DNA from: Lentisphaerota bacterium
Lineage (GTDB): Bacteria; Verrucomicrobiota; Kiritimatiellia; UBA8416; JAIOPI01
Reading direction: 5' to 3'
DNA length: 64,000 bases
Assembly: GCA_021413965.1 (NCBI GenBank)
Contig: JAIOPI010000033.1
Span: forward strand, 1-64,000
Made by a program: the position numbers and the translations under genes. A model generated the notes under the pieces. The model was given only the letters and a program-made list of their open reading frames with translations. It had not been told where the DNA came from and made no database searches. Positions 1 through 8,773 of the stretch are shown here, piece after piece (within the stretch, counting starts at the first letter, position 1; each line of letters starts with the position of its first letter).

Positions 1-96
1 GCCGAACAGTGGATCAACAACTACCCCCGCAAGATCATCGACTTCGACTCACCCAGCCAGCGCTTCGACAAGGAACTCAAACTGATCGCCGCGTGA
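1..96 (+). CDS. IS30-family transposase, C-terminal end (partial)
   Basis: Only the last 31 codons are in the window, open at the left edge and ending in TGA. The visible protein reads QWINNYPRKIIDFDSPSQRF and then DKELKLIAA. The pattern N-x-x-P-R-K followed a few residues later by a P-rich turn and an aromatic residue is typical of the end of the DDE integrase core of IS30 transposases, where the usual form is LNxRPRKxLGxxTPxExF. The catalytic residues lie outside the window. The gene is on the opposite strand to the region that follows, as expected of an inserted element. The call rests on a short stretch, so another DDE family is possible but less likely. Confidence 0.7.
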   Translation, partial: AEQWINNYPRKIIDFDSPSQRFDKELKLIAA

Positions 97-145
97 CGAA
101 ACCCAGACCACTACATGCGACATTTAGCGTTGCAACCTACCGTGC
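1..145 (+). mobile_element. Right end of an IS30-type insertion sequence
   Basis: The transposase stop is at 94-96. About 20 bases later comes GCGACATTTAGCGTTGCAAC (123-142 approximately), which has the spacing of GC, ACTT/ATTT and GTTG blocks seen at the ends of many IS30 elements. The outer border cannot be fixed without the left end and the target duplication. The next gene, read from the other side, stops at 154, so the element ends within about 10 bases of that stop and does not appear to interrupt it. Confidence 0.45.
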
Positions 146-153
146 GTTTGGCG

Positions 154-3100
154 TCATGGCAATTCCGTGAGCCGGTAGAAACGCAGCGGCTCGGCCGCGG
201 CGTTGGTGTCGTGGTACGTCGCCTCGGAGACCGTTGCCGTTACGATGGCCACGGCACGCCATGTGCCGTCCGTCAGGGCCGCGCGGTGTTCCACACGGTA
301 AGCGGCACCGGGACGCGCCGGCCACGCCAGCATGAAAACGTCGGCGGCGCTACTGACCTCCTGAATGACCAGCACCGCGTTGGACGCCGCCGGCGTCGCC
401 CACGACAGGGGACGCATGGGCCCCACCCCATCCGGCCAGCGTCCCTGGGTGCGGTCGGACTCCTGCGCCCCAAACGTGACGGCATCCACCAGCGTCCCGT
501 CCGGCGCGTAAAGCGCCAGCGCTTCGCCACCCTTGCTCAGCGAGAAGCTCACATGCAAGTCGCGCCCCGGCTCATTCTGCTCCGCCTGGCCGTCTGCCCA
601 CAGCAGGAGAAAACCGCGCGGCTCGATCCAAGTTCCGCCCGGAATGACGAACGCATTGGTAACGTCCATCCCGTCGGCAAGCCGATACCCGCCCAGGTGC
701 ACGCGGTCGCTGGCCGGATTGTGAAGTTCAAACCAATCCTGGAAGCGGCCATCCGCGGGATCGGCAAGCGTGCGTGTGTTGTCCGCCAGCCACTCGTTGA
801 TGGCGACGGTGATCGGCGAAGACGTGGGCGAGTTCGCCTGGCCGGGACTCGGGTCGTGAAACACCTGCCGGCCGAAGCGATCCCCGTCGGGATAGGAGCC
901 ATAGGACGTGTCCGGCTCCAGCGGGCCGTAGTTGAGGAAGTCGACAAGCACCGCTCGCTCCGCCTCCCCGCGAGCCAGGGCCACCGAACCGCTGACGCGA
1001 TCGATCGCGAAACTCGTATGCGGGGAGCCCGGCGCGGACTCGCCCGGCTCTCCATCCAGCCACACCAACAGGCGTTCTCCGACGCCAATCACGACGCCTG
1101 TCGGGAAGGCCCAGCGCGTCAGATCTCCATAATCGTTGCTAAGGAAGTAGCCGCCCAGATCCAGCGCGTTGGTTTCCGCGTTGAGGAGTTCCAGCCACGG
1201 ATCGTAGTCCCCCCGGTTGTCCACCGTCGTCGTCCGGTTGGATACCATGATCTCCGTCATCCACAACCGCGGGAACGGCGGCAGTGGCGCGGCCACGTTG
1301 TTCGTGGCGCCGGGGGTGACGCCAGCCGCCTCGTTGGTCGGGATCCGCGCAACGCTGTGCGCGTCCGCGAGACTGCTGGCGGTCAACCCGATGACCAGCG
1401 TCGCGGGCGATTCGGTTTCCAGGTACGCGTAGCTCAGCGTGACGGGCGTGCCTCCCAACCCGCCGAGCGGTCGCGCCTGCACGACGGCATGCGTGGGCGC
1501 ACTTCCGGGGCTCGCCGCAACCAGGCACAACGCGCCACCCCCCGCGTAGGGATTCGTCGCGGTGATGAACGTCCCACTATGATTGCCCAGCGCCGACCAG
1601 GATCCGCTCATGCCCGCTTCAAAATCTCCATTGGCCAGCAAGTTGGCGCCCGCGCCGGCCACGGTCCCCGTCACCAGCATCAGGCGATCGACACACACCG
1701 CGCCGGCGGCTTGCAGATGCAGGCTCAACTTGGCCCCCGCCAGCACCAGTGGGCTGGCGTTGGTGACCGTGCCCGTGAGGCTGCGCAACCGCCAGGCCGG
1801 CGCCGGCGCGGGAGCGGCCACCCCCCAGTTGCCCGGACGGTCGTTGTCCTGATCGGGGTCGATGACCTGCAGCGACTGGCCATGCCCATCGGCCTCCGCC
1901 GGCCAGGGCGGATCGTCGTCGTAGTGCACAACGTCCAGGTCAATCCACGTGTTGCTCGTGGCGCCGGGCATCTGCAGGAGCAGGGGCTCCCCGTCATTGT
2001 CCAACTCGCCGCCGTAGGCCCCGACGACCACCTCAGCGTTGGTGTAGATCAGCGTGTAGGTCGTCACATTGTCCGCGACGACGCGGGCTTCGCCGGGCCG
2101 GATGAAGCTGCCGGGTGGAAACGTGAACTCGATACCGCTGAAACGCGCCCCGGAAAGGTCGAACGTCTCCGTCGTGGAGCGGTTCACGATTTCCACATAA
2201 TCCGCGTGCTCGCCGGGCGCGTGATACATGATTTCGCTGATCACGATCCACCCTGCCGGATCGGGCGGCGCCACGGTGGCGGTGGCGGTAATCGTGTCCG
2301 TGGCGAGAAGCTGTCCAAAGCGGTCGAACCCCTCCACGTTGAGTGCGTTGGCGCCGGGCTGGAGCGGAACGGTGGTGGCCCAGTTGGTGACGGATGGAAA
2401 CTCAAGCGCGAACCGCGCGCCGTTGATGCGGATCTCCGCGATGTCAACGGGGGCCGTGCCGGCCAGCGTGGCGCGCGGCGCGTCTACTGTGAAATCGAGT
2501 CCGTCGTTACTGGTGATCGCAAAGGGCGCCTCCACCGTGGCGATCAGGGGCAGCAGGTATGCGCGACGGTTCGCCAGCCACGCTTTCACGGTGGCCGGGC
2601 TGGTGTGCGCCAGACCGTTGGCCGTCATGGCCGCATCGAGTTCGTCGAGCACCGGATGGCAGCGCGCGGGCAACATCGGCCCGTTCACGGCCTCCTTGAG
2701 CAGGCGCCAGTAGGCGCGGCGGAACGGCGGGTGGTTAAAGAGACGCGCGGTCACGGGATCGTCGTTGAAAAACGGATCGTGGTGCGCCGCCGTCGTGTAG
2801 CGCGTGTACATGGAGAAGTCCGTGTCCTGCAGGAACGCCGGTCCGGGGCGGATGCGCGACAGGTACACGAAGGCATTGTGGTGCAAATCGTAGCCCCAAC
2901 TGTCGATGTTCTCCAGGAGGTGATTGACGACAAAATACCCGAGCCAGCTGTCCAGATCCGCGAGCGCCGCGGTGCGGGCGCGGTACGCCTCGCCAAAGGG
3001 CAGGTTGAAAGCCTCCACGCGCGCGTAGACGTCCTTCAAGTCATCCGTGGGCGTCTTCGGTTTTCGCGGGCGCCAGACATCGCGATAGCGGGACTGCTTG

Positions 3101-5928
3101 TACGCCCCGCCGTCGCTGACCATGAGGGTGAGCGCCTGCTCGGTTTCTTGCTTGAAAATCGGCGGGTCATCCTCCCCGGGACACCAGCTCTCCACGAAAT
3201 CCTGGCTGGGCACCTGGTAGTCATGCAGGGGCTGGCGCAGGACGCCATTCACGCGTACGTTGACGTACCTCAAATTCGAGTAGGACCGGCCAAGCTGGCG
3301 CGCCAGCCAGAACGAGAATCGCTCGGCTTGACGCGTGCTGTCCTCGTTGGCGTGGCCGGTCATGTCGAGTTTGATTTCGTTGTCGCCCAGGACGCGCTCC
3401 GATTTGGGCACCTCCAGGTTGTAGGCGCACATACGCGAGCCCGCGGGGCCGTCGTAGGTCCGCCAGCCCCCTCGGTAGTGGCCGCCGCTGTTGTAGATCG
3501 CGCGCGCGCCCTCGACAATCAGGGTGAAATCGATCGGTTCGTTGTCGTGAGTCAGGCGCGAGTTCCACAGCGTCTGGTTAGCGGCGGTCAGCCACAGCCG
3601 ATAGCCGCCGAACAGGCCGAACGCGGCCGGTTCGCCAACGCGCACGAGGGCTTCGCGCCCCGCGGCTGGCGGGAATTCGCCGCTCGCGGCCGCGGCGTGC
3701 CCATCGGTGGCCCCAATGGTAAACGCCACGAGCGCGCCGCTGCTTTGGCCGGGGATGGTCGCCACGTAGCGGCCGGAACCGGCGTGGATCATCGGCAAGG
3801 TTACGACGCTGGTGGACGGATCCAGGCGGTAGGTGAGCCACGCGGCGGCAATCCCATCGGGGTCATCCAGGTGTGCGTCCACCGTCACGGGCTGCCCGGC
3901 GGCGGGCAGCAGCGGGTGATGATGCACCTCGCTGATCGCAGGGGAGGCGTTGACGACGCGCCGGCTGTTGACCTGACCCGGCGTTCCGAGATTGGGGGGC
4001 AGCTCCATCCGCCCGGCGGCTTCCAGCCAGAAACCTTGCAGCGCCAGAAGCGCGTGCGGGTAACCGCACAGCCAGCGGACCTTGGCCCGCAGCGTGAAGC
4101 GCTCATTGGCGGCAGGCAGCGGCGACAGAAACGTCGCCACCTGATCCTGGAAGGTCCAGGCGGAGCCGGTCATGGTGATGTCACCCCGGGCGCTGGCGCG
4201 CACGTGCAGCGAGTTGGCGCTCGCGTAGCCCTCTGTCGTCCGCAGCTCGGAACGCACGTGATTGCCGCGCCGATACCAGCCCGTGAGGCCGCTCTCAAAA
4301 TCGGGGTTATAGACGCGGTTGACCGTATCGCCTTCGAGCACCAGCTCGACGTTATCCAGCAGAAACTCGCCGGCTTGCAGACCGATGACCTGCAATTCGC
4401 CGATGGACCCGAGCCCGTTGTCGATCCGCCCCGTGAACGTCACGGTGGTCCACGGGGCCTTTTGCGTTTCATCGCTGGCGGCCCAATTCGAGCCGAGGTC
4501 GTTGTCGCTGCGCGCATCAGTCAGCTCGAGGCTGCTGCCGCCGCCGTCCGCCCATTCGCCCCAGCCATCGCTGTAAGTCACTTCGTCCACCACAACGAAA
4601 TCCTCGTACGGCAGGGCGGGATCATCCGGCCGTGCCAGGGCGAGACGCTCGCCGCGATCCGCAAGCTGTCCGCGATAATCGCCAAACGTATTGGCCGCGT
4701 TGAGCGGCACGTGGTGCGCGCGCAGCCGGGCGGCATCGCGCGCGACGACAACATAGGCACCGGGAGCCACCGTGGCGCCGGGAGGAAAGACGTAGTCGAT
4801 GCCCGCCACGAAGCGCCAGTGCGTCAGGTCCACGGTCTGGGTGCCCCGGTTGAACAGCTCGACATACTCGTCGGCTTCCAGGCCGGAGATCGGCGCATAC
4901 ATGATTTCGCTGATGCCCACGTCGGGCAGGCGCCGGGGTGCATTCGCGGCGCCAGGCGTCGGCAGCCGCAGCGGGTGAAACGCCGGCGCGCCATCCGGAT
5001 AGCGCCCCATCGCCACCCCGTTCGCCTGCGCGTCGAAGCGCAGGGCGGCGAGCACGCGCGAACCGGACGGATTGCGCAGCACGATCTCGTCGCCATGGCT
5101 GCTGAGCGCGAAGCCGAGCTCGGCGTCCATGCGCACCAGGAATCCGCCGGGCGGCAGGAGGGTGCCCGCCGCAAATGTATACCGGTTGGAGCCGACATCA
5201 TCGCTCAGCGCGCAGCCGCTCACATCCAGCGCCTGGGTCGTGGGGTTGTAGAGCTCGACAAAATCCACCACAGGCAAATCCGTGTGCGCGAGAAATTCGT
5301 TGATGATCACCCCCGCGAGCGGATCGGCGTCGCCGGGATCGGCGGTGCCGGGCGAGCCCCCGGTCCGCGAGCTGGCGGACCACGCGCGGAGGTCTCGCTC
5401 GCCGTAGTCCGGCTGGCTCAACCAGAGCGAGTGACCCGCCCCATCCGCCGCCAGCGGCCATGGCGCGGCATCCGCGTATTCGACGTCCACGAGGATCGCA
5501 TCCTGCGCATTGCGCAGGCGCACCACGCCCGCGTCGTCGGGCAACGCATGCGTGAAGGGCCCCAGCACGTTGCTGATGGCATACGCGGCCTGAATCGCCG
5601 TCGGATCGCTCGCGATGACCATGAACGCCCGCGCCGCGAGCGTGAAGTTGGTCGGAAACCGGTACTCCACGTCACCGGACAAACGGAAGTTGGACAGATC
5701 GTGCGAGACGGGCTCCGTGTTGAAGATCTCGACAAATTCCAGGTTCAGCGCGTCCGGGCGCGGCGGCGGGTGATACATGATTTCAGAAATGACCAGTGGC
5801 GTGCGGCGCGTGCACGGGCTGAGTTGGCGCTCCGCGGCGTGCAGCGGACCCGTCTGCGCCGTGGCCTGGACGCCCCATGCCAGCCATAGGCCGAACACGG
5901 CGGCTATCCGTCGGAGGCACCGCTTCAT
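154..5928 (-). CDS. Secreted multi-lamin-tail-domain protein with CotH kinase-like domain
   Basis: A 1,924-aa exported protein. ATG at 5928 was chosen because it begins a clear signal peptide (MKRCLRRIAAVFGLWLAWG, then a cleavage-type VQATAQ); the frame stays open about 33 codons further but those residues look untranslated. At least six lamin-tail-like modules start with V/I-I-S/N-E-I/F-M/L near residues 12, 206, 338, 1229, 1556 and 1706, each followed by the (V/L)ELxN motif. Between the third and fourth lies a CotH-like region (about 776-1123) with HYRGGWRTYDGP, LEVPKSERVLGDNEIKLD and a late QDTDFSMYT. Two jelly-roll-like stretches (about 450-640 and 1350-1500) resemble carbohydrate-binding folds. 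The C-terminus (about 1866-1924) has the YRVEHRAALTDGTW...FYRL pattern common at the ends of secreted PVC proteins. The function is probably extracellular binding or matrix building. Kinase activity of the CotH part is only inferred from family. Confidence 0.85.
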   Translation of the reverse strand: MKRCLRRIAAVFGLWLAWGVQATAQTGPLHAAERQLSPCTRRTPLVISEIMYHPPPRPDALNLEFVEIFNTEPVSHDLSNFRLSGDVEYRFPTNFTLAARAFMVIASDPTAIQAAYAISNVLGPFTHALPDDAGVVRLRNAQDAILVDVEYADAAPWPLAADGAGHSLWLSQPDYGERDLRAWSASSRTGGSPGTADPGDADPLAGVIINEFLAHTDLPVVDFVELYNPTTQALDVSGCALSDDVGSNRYTFAAGTLLPPGGFLVRMDAELGFALSSHGDEIVLRNPSGSRVLAALRFDAQANGVAMGRYPDGAPAFHPLRLPTPGAANAPRRLPDVGISEIMYAPISGLEADEYVELFNRGTQTVDLTHWRFVAGIDYVFPPGATVAPGAYVVVARDAARLRAHHVPLNAANTFGDYRGQLADRGERLALARPDDPALPYEDFVVVDEVTYSDGWGEWADGGGSSLELTDARSDNDLGSNWAASDETQKAPWTTVTFTGRIDNGLGSIGELQVIGLQAGEFLLDNVELVLEGDTVNRVYNPDFESGLTGWYRRGNHVRSELRTTEGYASANSLHVRASARGDITMTGSAWTFQDQVATFLSPLPAANERFTLRAKVRWLCGYPHALLALQGFWLEAAGRMELPPNLGTPGQVNSRRVVNASPAISEVHHHPLLPAAGQPVTVDAHLDDPDGIAAAWLTYRLDPSTSVVTLPMIHAGSGRYVATIPGQSSGALVAFTIGATDGHAAAASGEFPPAAGREALVRVGEPAAFGLFGGYRLWLTAANQTLWNSRLTHDNEPIDFTLIVEGARAIYNSGGHYRGGWRTYDGPAGSRMCAYNLEVPKSERVLGDNEIKLDMTGHANEDSTRQAERFSFWLARQLGRSYSNLRYVNVRVNGVLRQPLHDYQVPSQDFVESWCPGEDDPPIFKQETEQALTLMVSDGGAYKQSRYRDVWRPRKPKTPTDDLKDVYARVEAFNLPFGEAYRARTAALADLDSWLGYFVVNHLLENIDSWGYDLHHNAFVYLSRIRPGPAFLQDTDFSMYTRYTTAAHHDPFFNDDPVTARLFNHPPFRRAYWRLLKEAVNGPMLPARCHPVLDELDAAMTANGLAHTSPATVKAWLANRRAYLLPLIATVEAPFAITSNDGLDFTVDAPRATLAGTAPVDIAEIRINGARFALEFPSVTNWATTVPLQPGANALNVEGFDRFGQLLATDTITATATVAPPDPAGWIVISEIMYHAPGEHADYVEIVNRSTTETFDLSGARFSGIEFTFPPGSFIRPGEARVVADNVTTYTLIYTNAEVVVGAYGGELDNDGEPLLLQMPGATSNTWIDLDVVHYDDDPPWPAEADGHGQSLQVIDPDQDNDRPGNWGVAAPAPAPAWRLRSLTGTVTNASPLVLAGAKLSLHLQAAGAVCVDRLMLVTGTVAGAGANLLANGDFEAGMSGSWSALGNHSGTFITATNPYAGGGALCLVAASPGSAPTHAVVQARPLGGLGGTPVTLSYAYLETESPATLVIGLTASSLADAHSVARIPTNEAAGVTPGATNNVAAPLPPFPRLWMTEIMVSNRTTTVDNRGDYDPWLELLNAETNALDLGGYFLSNDYGDLTRWAFPTGVVIGVGERLLVWLDGEPGESAPGSPHTSFAIDRVSGSVALARGEAERAVLVDFLNYGPLEPDTSYGSYPDGDRFGRQVFHDPSPGQANSPTSSPITVAINEWLADNTRTLADPADGRFQDWFELHNPASDRVHLGGYRLADGMDVTNAFVIPGGTWIEPRGFLLLWADGQAEQNEPGRDLHVSFSLSKGGEALALYAPDGTLVDAVTFGAQESDRTQGRWPDGVGPMRPLSWATPAASNAVLVIQEVSSAADVFMLAWPARPGAAYRVEHRAALTDGTWRAVAIVTATVSEATYHDTNAAAEPLRFYRLTELP

Positions 5929-6027
5929 CAACGCGTTCCTCGATGCGCGGAGTGTTCGGTCAAGATGCCCGCCCCGCACAGGGCTACGTGGCGATTCATC
6001 AACCGCTTGCCGTCCAATGGCCGCCAT

Positions 6028-6258
6028 TCAATATCCAATATCCAACAGTGCAATCTTCAACTTGTGGATGAAATCCGCCTTGGATTCGGCGCTTTGTGCC
6101 TCACCGTAGTTTGGCGCAGGGGAAGTCCCGCTCCTCAGTATCTGTGTAGACACATGTTTGCCCGCCGTCTTCTCCGGCAACGCTTCGGAAACCTTGATGA
6201 TCCGTACGGCGTAGTCAATCAATCGGTCTTGCAGGTCGAAGGCTCCTTCCTTGGTCAT
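6028..6258 (-). CDS. Truncated four-helix-bundle protein (S23/IVP-like)
   Basis: A 76-aa product beginning MTKEGAFDLQDRLIDYAVRI and containing LPEKTAGKHVSTQILRSGTS, APNYGEAQSAES and FIHKLKIAL. This is the recognisable N-terminal two-thirds of the four-helix-bundle family first described from 23S rRNA intervening sequences, which normally runs about 115-125 aa. Here the frame leaves the family consensus after KIAL and ends LLDIGY-stop inside a repeat (TTGGATATTGGATATT). An AAGGA sequence lies eight bases before the ATG and supports the start. Matching inverted repeats lie just outside both ends, so the gene looks like cargo of a small dispersed unit or has been clipped by the repeat. Family members have no settled biochemical role. 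Confidence 0.75.
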   Translation of the reverse strand: MTKEGAFDLQDRLIDYAVRIIKVSEALPEKTAGKHVSTQILRSGTSPAPNYGEAQSAESKADFIHKLKIALLDIGY

Positions 6259-6287
6259 TGGATATTCCTTGTTGGATATTGGATATT
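6030..6287. repeat. 17-bp perfect inverted repeat flanking the four-helix-bundle gene
   Basis: AATATCCAATATCCAAC at 6030-6046 is the exact reverse complement of GTTGGATATTGGATATT at 6271-6287. Both arms are built from an AATATCCA-type octamer, and a further copy (GGATATTCC) lies between the right arm and the start codon. The left arm contains the stop codon of the gene, and the right arm is immediately upstream of its ribosome-binding site. Confidence 0.85.
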
Positions 6288-6338
6288 CAACTGCTCATAT
6301 ACCGCGACGCACCGCAGGCGCACCCTCGCGCGCTTGCA

Positions 6339-6351
6339 CAACCCGCGCTAC
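6339..6351. repeat. Intergenic repeat fragment, CAACCCGCGCTAC family, copy 1
   Basis: The 13-mer CAACCCGCGCTAC occurs here in the gap between the four-helix gene and the next gene, and again exactly at 7462-7474. A close variant is at 8568-8580. This copy lacks the companion GGGCGGGTCGCCCG block seen in the other two, so it may be a degenerate copy. Confidence 0.5.
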
Positions 6352-6378
6352 TTACGCGCCACCCGCCACCCCACGACT

Positions 6379-7440
6379 CTATTTTACAATTACCAGACCA
6401 CCGGTCGGATCTGGTAACTTCAAAATGGGAAAAATCAGAGCGAACTGGATGTTGTCGAAGTAGTTGCCCCGGAATTCCTGCCCCGCGCTTTGCTCGTTTG
6501 AGACGTCTTCGTACCACCCCAGCCAAATCCGCACCCGCACGGCGCTCAGCGGCAGTGGCCCGCTAACCGTTGCGGCTTCCCACGTCGCGGGATCATTGTC
6601 CGACGCGAAGTGCGCCTCGCGGGGCCATCCCAGCGAGTAGAGTTCCTGGTTGCCCTCGTTGTAGAACGTGATCTGGCCGAATACCATGGTGTCCACAAGC
6701 GGATCGAACGCTGACGACACGCGGTTGTAGTGGAAGGTGAAGGTGAAACGGGCCGTTCCATTGGTGATGGCCTCGCGGTAGTGCAGGAAATCGAGAAAGG
6801 GCGGATCATGCCGGTTGAACACGTCATGGTACACGGCATAGTTTGATTCCCAGGGGCGCGTGGTGGAGCCCGCTTCCATCATGAGATTGCCGCGCATGGG
6901 TCGCAAGGCGCCGTCTTTACCCACACTGACGTAGTTGTGACCGTCCCAATCCCACACCACGTAGGGAAACCCGGCGCGCGGCGTGAGCGCGTCCTCGAAG
7001 TCCATGTTCTCACCGATGTCGTTCGTCCCTCCGATCGCCAGGAAATCCAGCGGCGTGGTGAAGCTGTGCGCGTCGGGCGCCCAGGCCTCGCCAAACGCAT
7101 TGGAGGCGTAGCCGCGGTAGTAGTACGTCTTCACGTCCACGAGACCGGATAGGCCGGTGGCGAGCGGGCCCGGGGGTTGCCAATCCAGCGGGACGCCGGC
7201 ATCCCAGCCGGCCTGGTTCGTGCCGCCATCCTCATCGCCCCAGTAAATCCAGACCTGCGTCGGCGCGGCGCCGGTTGACAGCAGTTCCACTTGCGCCACG
7301 GCCGCGTGGGCCGTGACGGAGGTGGGGCCCAGATTGGCGATGTCCGGCGCCAACGTTCCCTGCGCATGCGCCGGCACCGCACCGTTCCATAGGCCAAGCG
7401 ACATCGCCACGCAGAACAAGTGTCTGAGTCTGTGCATCAT
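6379..7440 (-). CDS. Small secreted protein of unknown function
   Basis: A 353-aa protein with a signal peptide (MMHRLRHLFCVAMSLGLWNG...VPAHAQG). ATG at 7440 or at 7437 are equally possible starts. The first 120 residues (PDIANLGPTSVTAHAAV, then TYYYRGYASNAFGEAWA) look like a fibronectin-III-type module of the kind repeated in PVC surface proteins. The middle part (VVWDWDGHNYVSVGKDG and the region around TARFTFTFHYNRV) is not recognised. The last residues, PTGGLVIVK, resemble the tails of the two larger secreted proteins of this region. The gene sits between a palindromic repeat (7451-7535) upstream and the four-helix unit downstream. Beyond export and a probable extracellular role nothing can be assigned. 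Confidence 0.7.
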   Translation of the reverse strand: MMHRLRHLFCVAMSLGLWNGAVPAHAQGTLAPDIANLGPTSVTAHAAVAQVELLSTGAAPTQVWIYWGDEDGGTNQAGWDAGVPLDWQPPGPLATGLSGLVDVKTYYYRGYASNAFGEAWAPDAHSFTTPLDFLAIGGTNDIGENMDFEDALTPRAGFPYVVWDWDGHNYVSVGKDGALRPMRGNLMMEAGSTTRPWESNYAVYHDVFNRHDPPFLDFLHYREAITNGTARFTFTFHYNRVSSAFDPLVDTMVFGQITFYNEGNQELYSLGWPREAHFASDNDPATWEAATVSGPLPLSAVRVRIWLGWYEDVSNEQSAGQEFRGNYFDNIQFALIFPILKLPDPTGGLVIVK

Positions 7441-7450
7441 GCTTCATGCC

Positions 7451-7535
7451 CGCGGGTTAGGCAACCCGCGCTACGGCTTACATCGCATCGCCGCACATCG
7501 CACGCAAGCCCGCGTAGGGCGGGTCGCCCGACCCG
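7451..7535. repeat. Palindromic intergenic repeat, copy 2
   Basis: Starts with a perfect 8-bp hairpin, CGCGGGTT-AGGC-AACCCGCG (7451-7470), and ends with a 23-bp block at 7513-7535 containing GGGCGGGTCGCCCGACCCG. The same 23-bp block recurs without change at 8598-8620, and the left part recurs at 6339 and 8568. The copies sit in gaps on either side of the dioxygenase gene. Confidence 0.75.
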
Positions 7536-7558
7536 TCATCCCCCCGCCCCTGTAGCCG

Positions 7559-8533
7559 TCAGCGGGCCGCGGCGCGCTCCGCCAGCCGCGTCCAGCCGCG
7601 GCTCGGCATGTAGGGCTGTGCCAGCTCGTAGCGCTCGCGCAACGCGTGAAACTGCTCCGCGGTGCGCACCTCGCGCCCCGGGTTGGACGGGGACCGAATC
7701 ACGAAATCCGCTTCGGGCGGAAAACACGCCATGGTCACGGGGTCGCGCTCGGGCGTATAGCTCTCGGGGGCTTCATCCACGTTGCTCGGCGCGTCCGGGC
7801 TCTGGTAGCGCAGGTCCAGGCTCCAGCGCACGCCGGCCGTGCGATTGGTAAACGAGGCGTGCGGCGTGAGGTTCGTCATGAAGAGCACCGCGCCGGCCGG
7901 CATCTCCAGTGGGATCGCGCCGGCCGGCAGGTCCTCGGCGGGAATCTCGAGGAAGCCGCCGTGTCCGCCGCTGTAGTGACGGTAGATGCCGTGACGGTGG
8001 GCGCCCGGAATCACATACAGGCAGCCGTTGGCCAGCGTGGCGTCCACGAGCGGCACCCAGCAGGTCACGATCATGAACTGGTCGCAGTGCTTCAGAAAAT
8101 AGCCCGAGTCCTGGTGCCACGGAACCTCCCCGCGAGCGGTGTTCGGCAATTTGGGACGGATCCGATAGACCGAAGATCCGATGATCTCGGGCCCGATGAG
8201 CGACTCGATGCAAGACAGCAGCGGCGGATGGGTCAGCATCGCGAACATCTCGGGGCCCCGAAACCCGCCGCCCATCTTGCCAACCAGCACGCTGCCGATG
8301 GCGGCGGCGGCATCGAGCGACACGGCGGCGATCTCCGCCAGGCGGGTCTCGAACGGCGCCTCGCGGCAGAGCCGGTCGAGCCGGCCCGTTGCCTGGAGTT
8401 GCGCGGCTTCGCGATCAATCACGGCCGTGATCGCGCGCCGGATGGGCGCCATGGAGGCCTCGTCGTACACCCCGGCCCGGACCACGTACCCTTCGCTCTG
8501 AAACTGATCCCGCTCCTGCTTCGTCAGCGACAT
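7559..8533 (-). CDS. Phytanoyl-CoA dioxygenase (PhyH)-family protein
   Basis: A 324-aa Fe(II)/2-oxoglutarate-dependent dioxygenase-like protein. The start MSLTKQERDQFQSEGYVV is the classic PhyH opening (F-x-x-x-G-Y-x-V), and a GGGAGAGG sequence precedes the ATG at 8533. The iron-binding facial triad is visible: the H-x-D pair in PWHQDSGYF near residues 139-141 and a distal His in LTPHASFTNR near 225, followed by the 2-oxoglutarate-binding Arg region (VRWSLDLRYQ, near 238). No signal peptide is present, so it is cytoplasmic. PhyH proteins in environmental bacteria act on many small molecules, and the substrate cannot be read from the sequence. It stands alone between secreted-protein genes, bracketed by two copies of a palindromic repeat. 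Confidence 0.88.
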   Translation of the reverse strand: MSLTKQERDQFQSEGYVVRAGVYDEASMAPIRRAITAVIDREAAQLQATGRLDRLCREAPFETRLAEIAAVSLDAAAAIGSVLVGKMGGGFRGPEMFAMLTHPPLLSCIESLIGPEIIGSSVYRIRPKLPNTARGEVPWHQDSGYFLKHCDQFMIVTCWVPLVDATLANGCLYVIPGAHRHGIYRHYSGGHGGFLEIPAEDLPAGAIPLEMPAGAVLFMTNLTPHASFTNRTAGVRWSLDLRYQSPDAPSNVDEAPESYTPERDPVTMACFPPEADFVIRSPSNPGREVRTAEQFHALRERYELAQPYMPSRGWTRLAERAAAR

Positions 8534-8567
8534 TCGCGCACCTCTCCCGTTTCGCTCCGCGAGTTGG

Positions 8568-8620
8568 CAACCCGCGCAACACCCATACGCCACACCTCGT
8601 AGGGCGGGTCGCCCGACCCG
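8568..8620. repeat. Palindromic intergenic repeat, copy 3
   Basis: CAACCCGCGCAAC (8568-8580, 11 of 13 positions as in the other copies) followed by the same 23-bp block (8598-8620) that ends copy 2. It lies just upstream of the dioxygenase start codon, in the 240-nt gap after the giant gene. I see nothing definite in the rest of that gap. Confidence 0.75.
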
Positions 8621-8773
8621 CCCACCCACTTCCCACCCTCGCTAACCTCCTACTTCGCGCCGGATACCGTTGGTCGATCGAAGCGGTGAGACGGGATGGC
8701 CGGGATATGCAGAATGGCTGCCGATCAGCAGCAATCATGCATAACCTGTTCATCCCATCCATCCGAACGGTCG

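Noticed and set aside
115..5889. 1,924-aa open frame on the plus strand
   Set aside because: It is the antisense shadow of the lamin-tail/CotH gene; it is Arg/Pro/Gly-rich, has no domain pattern or signal peptide, and exists because the real gene is GC-rich at third positions.
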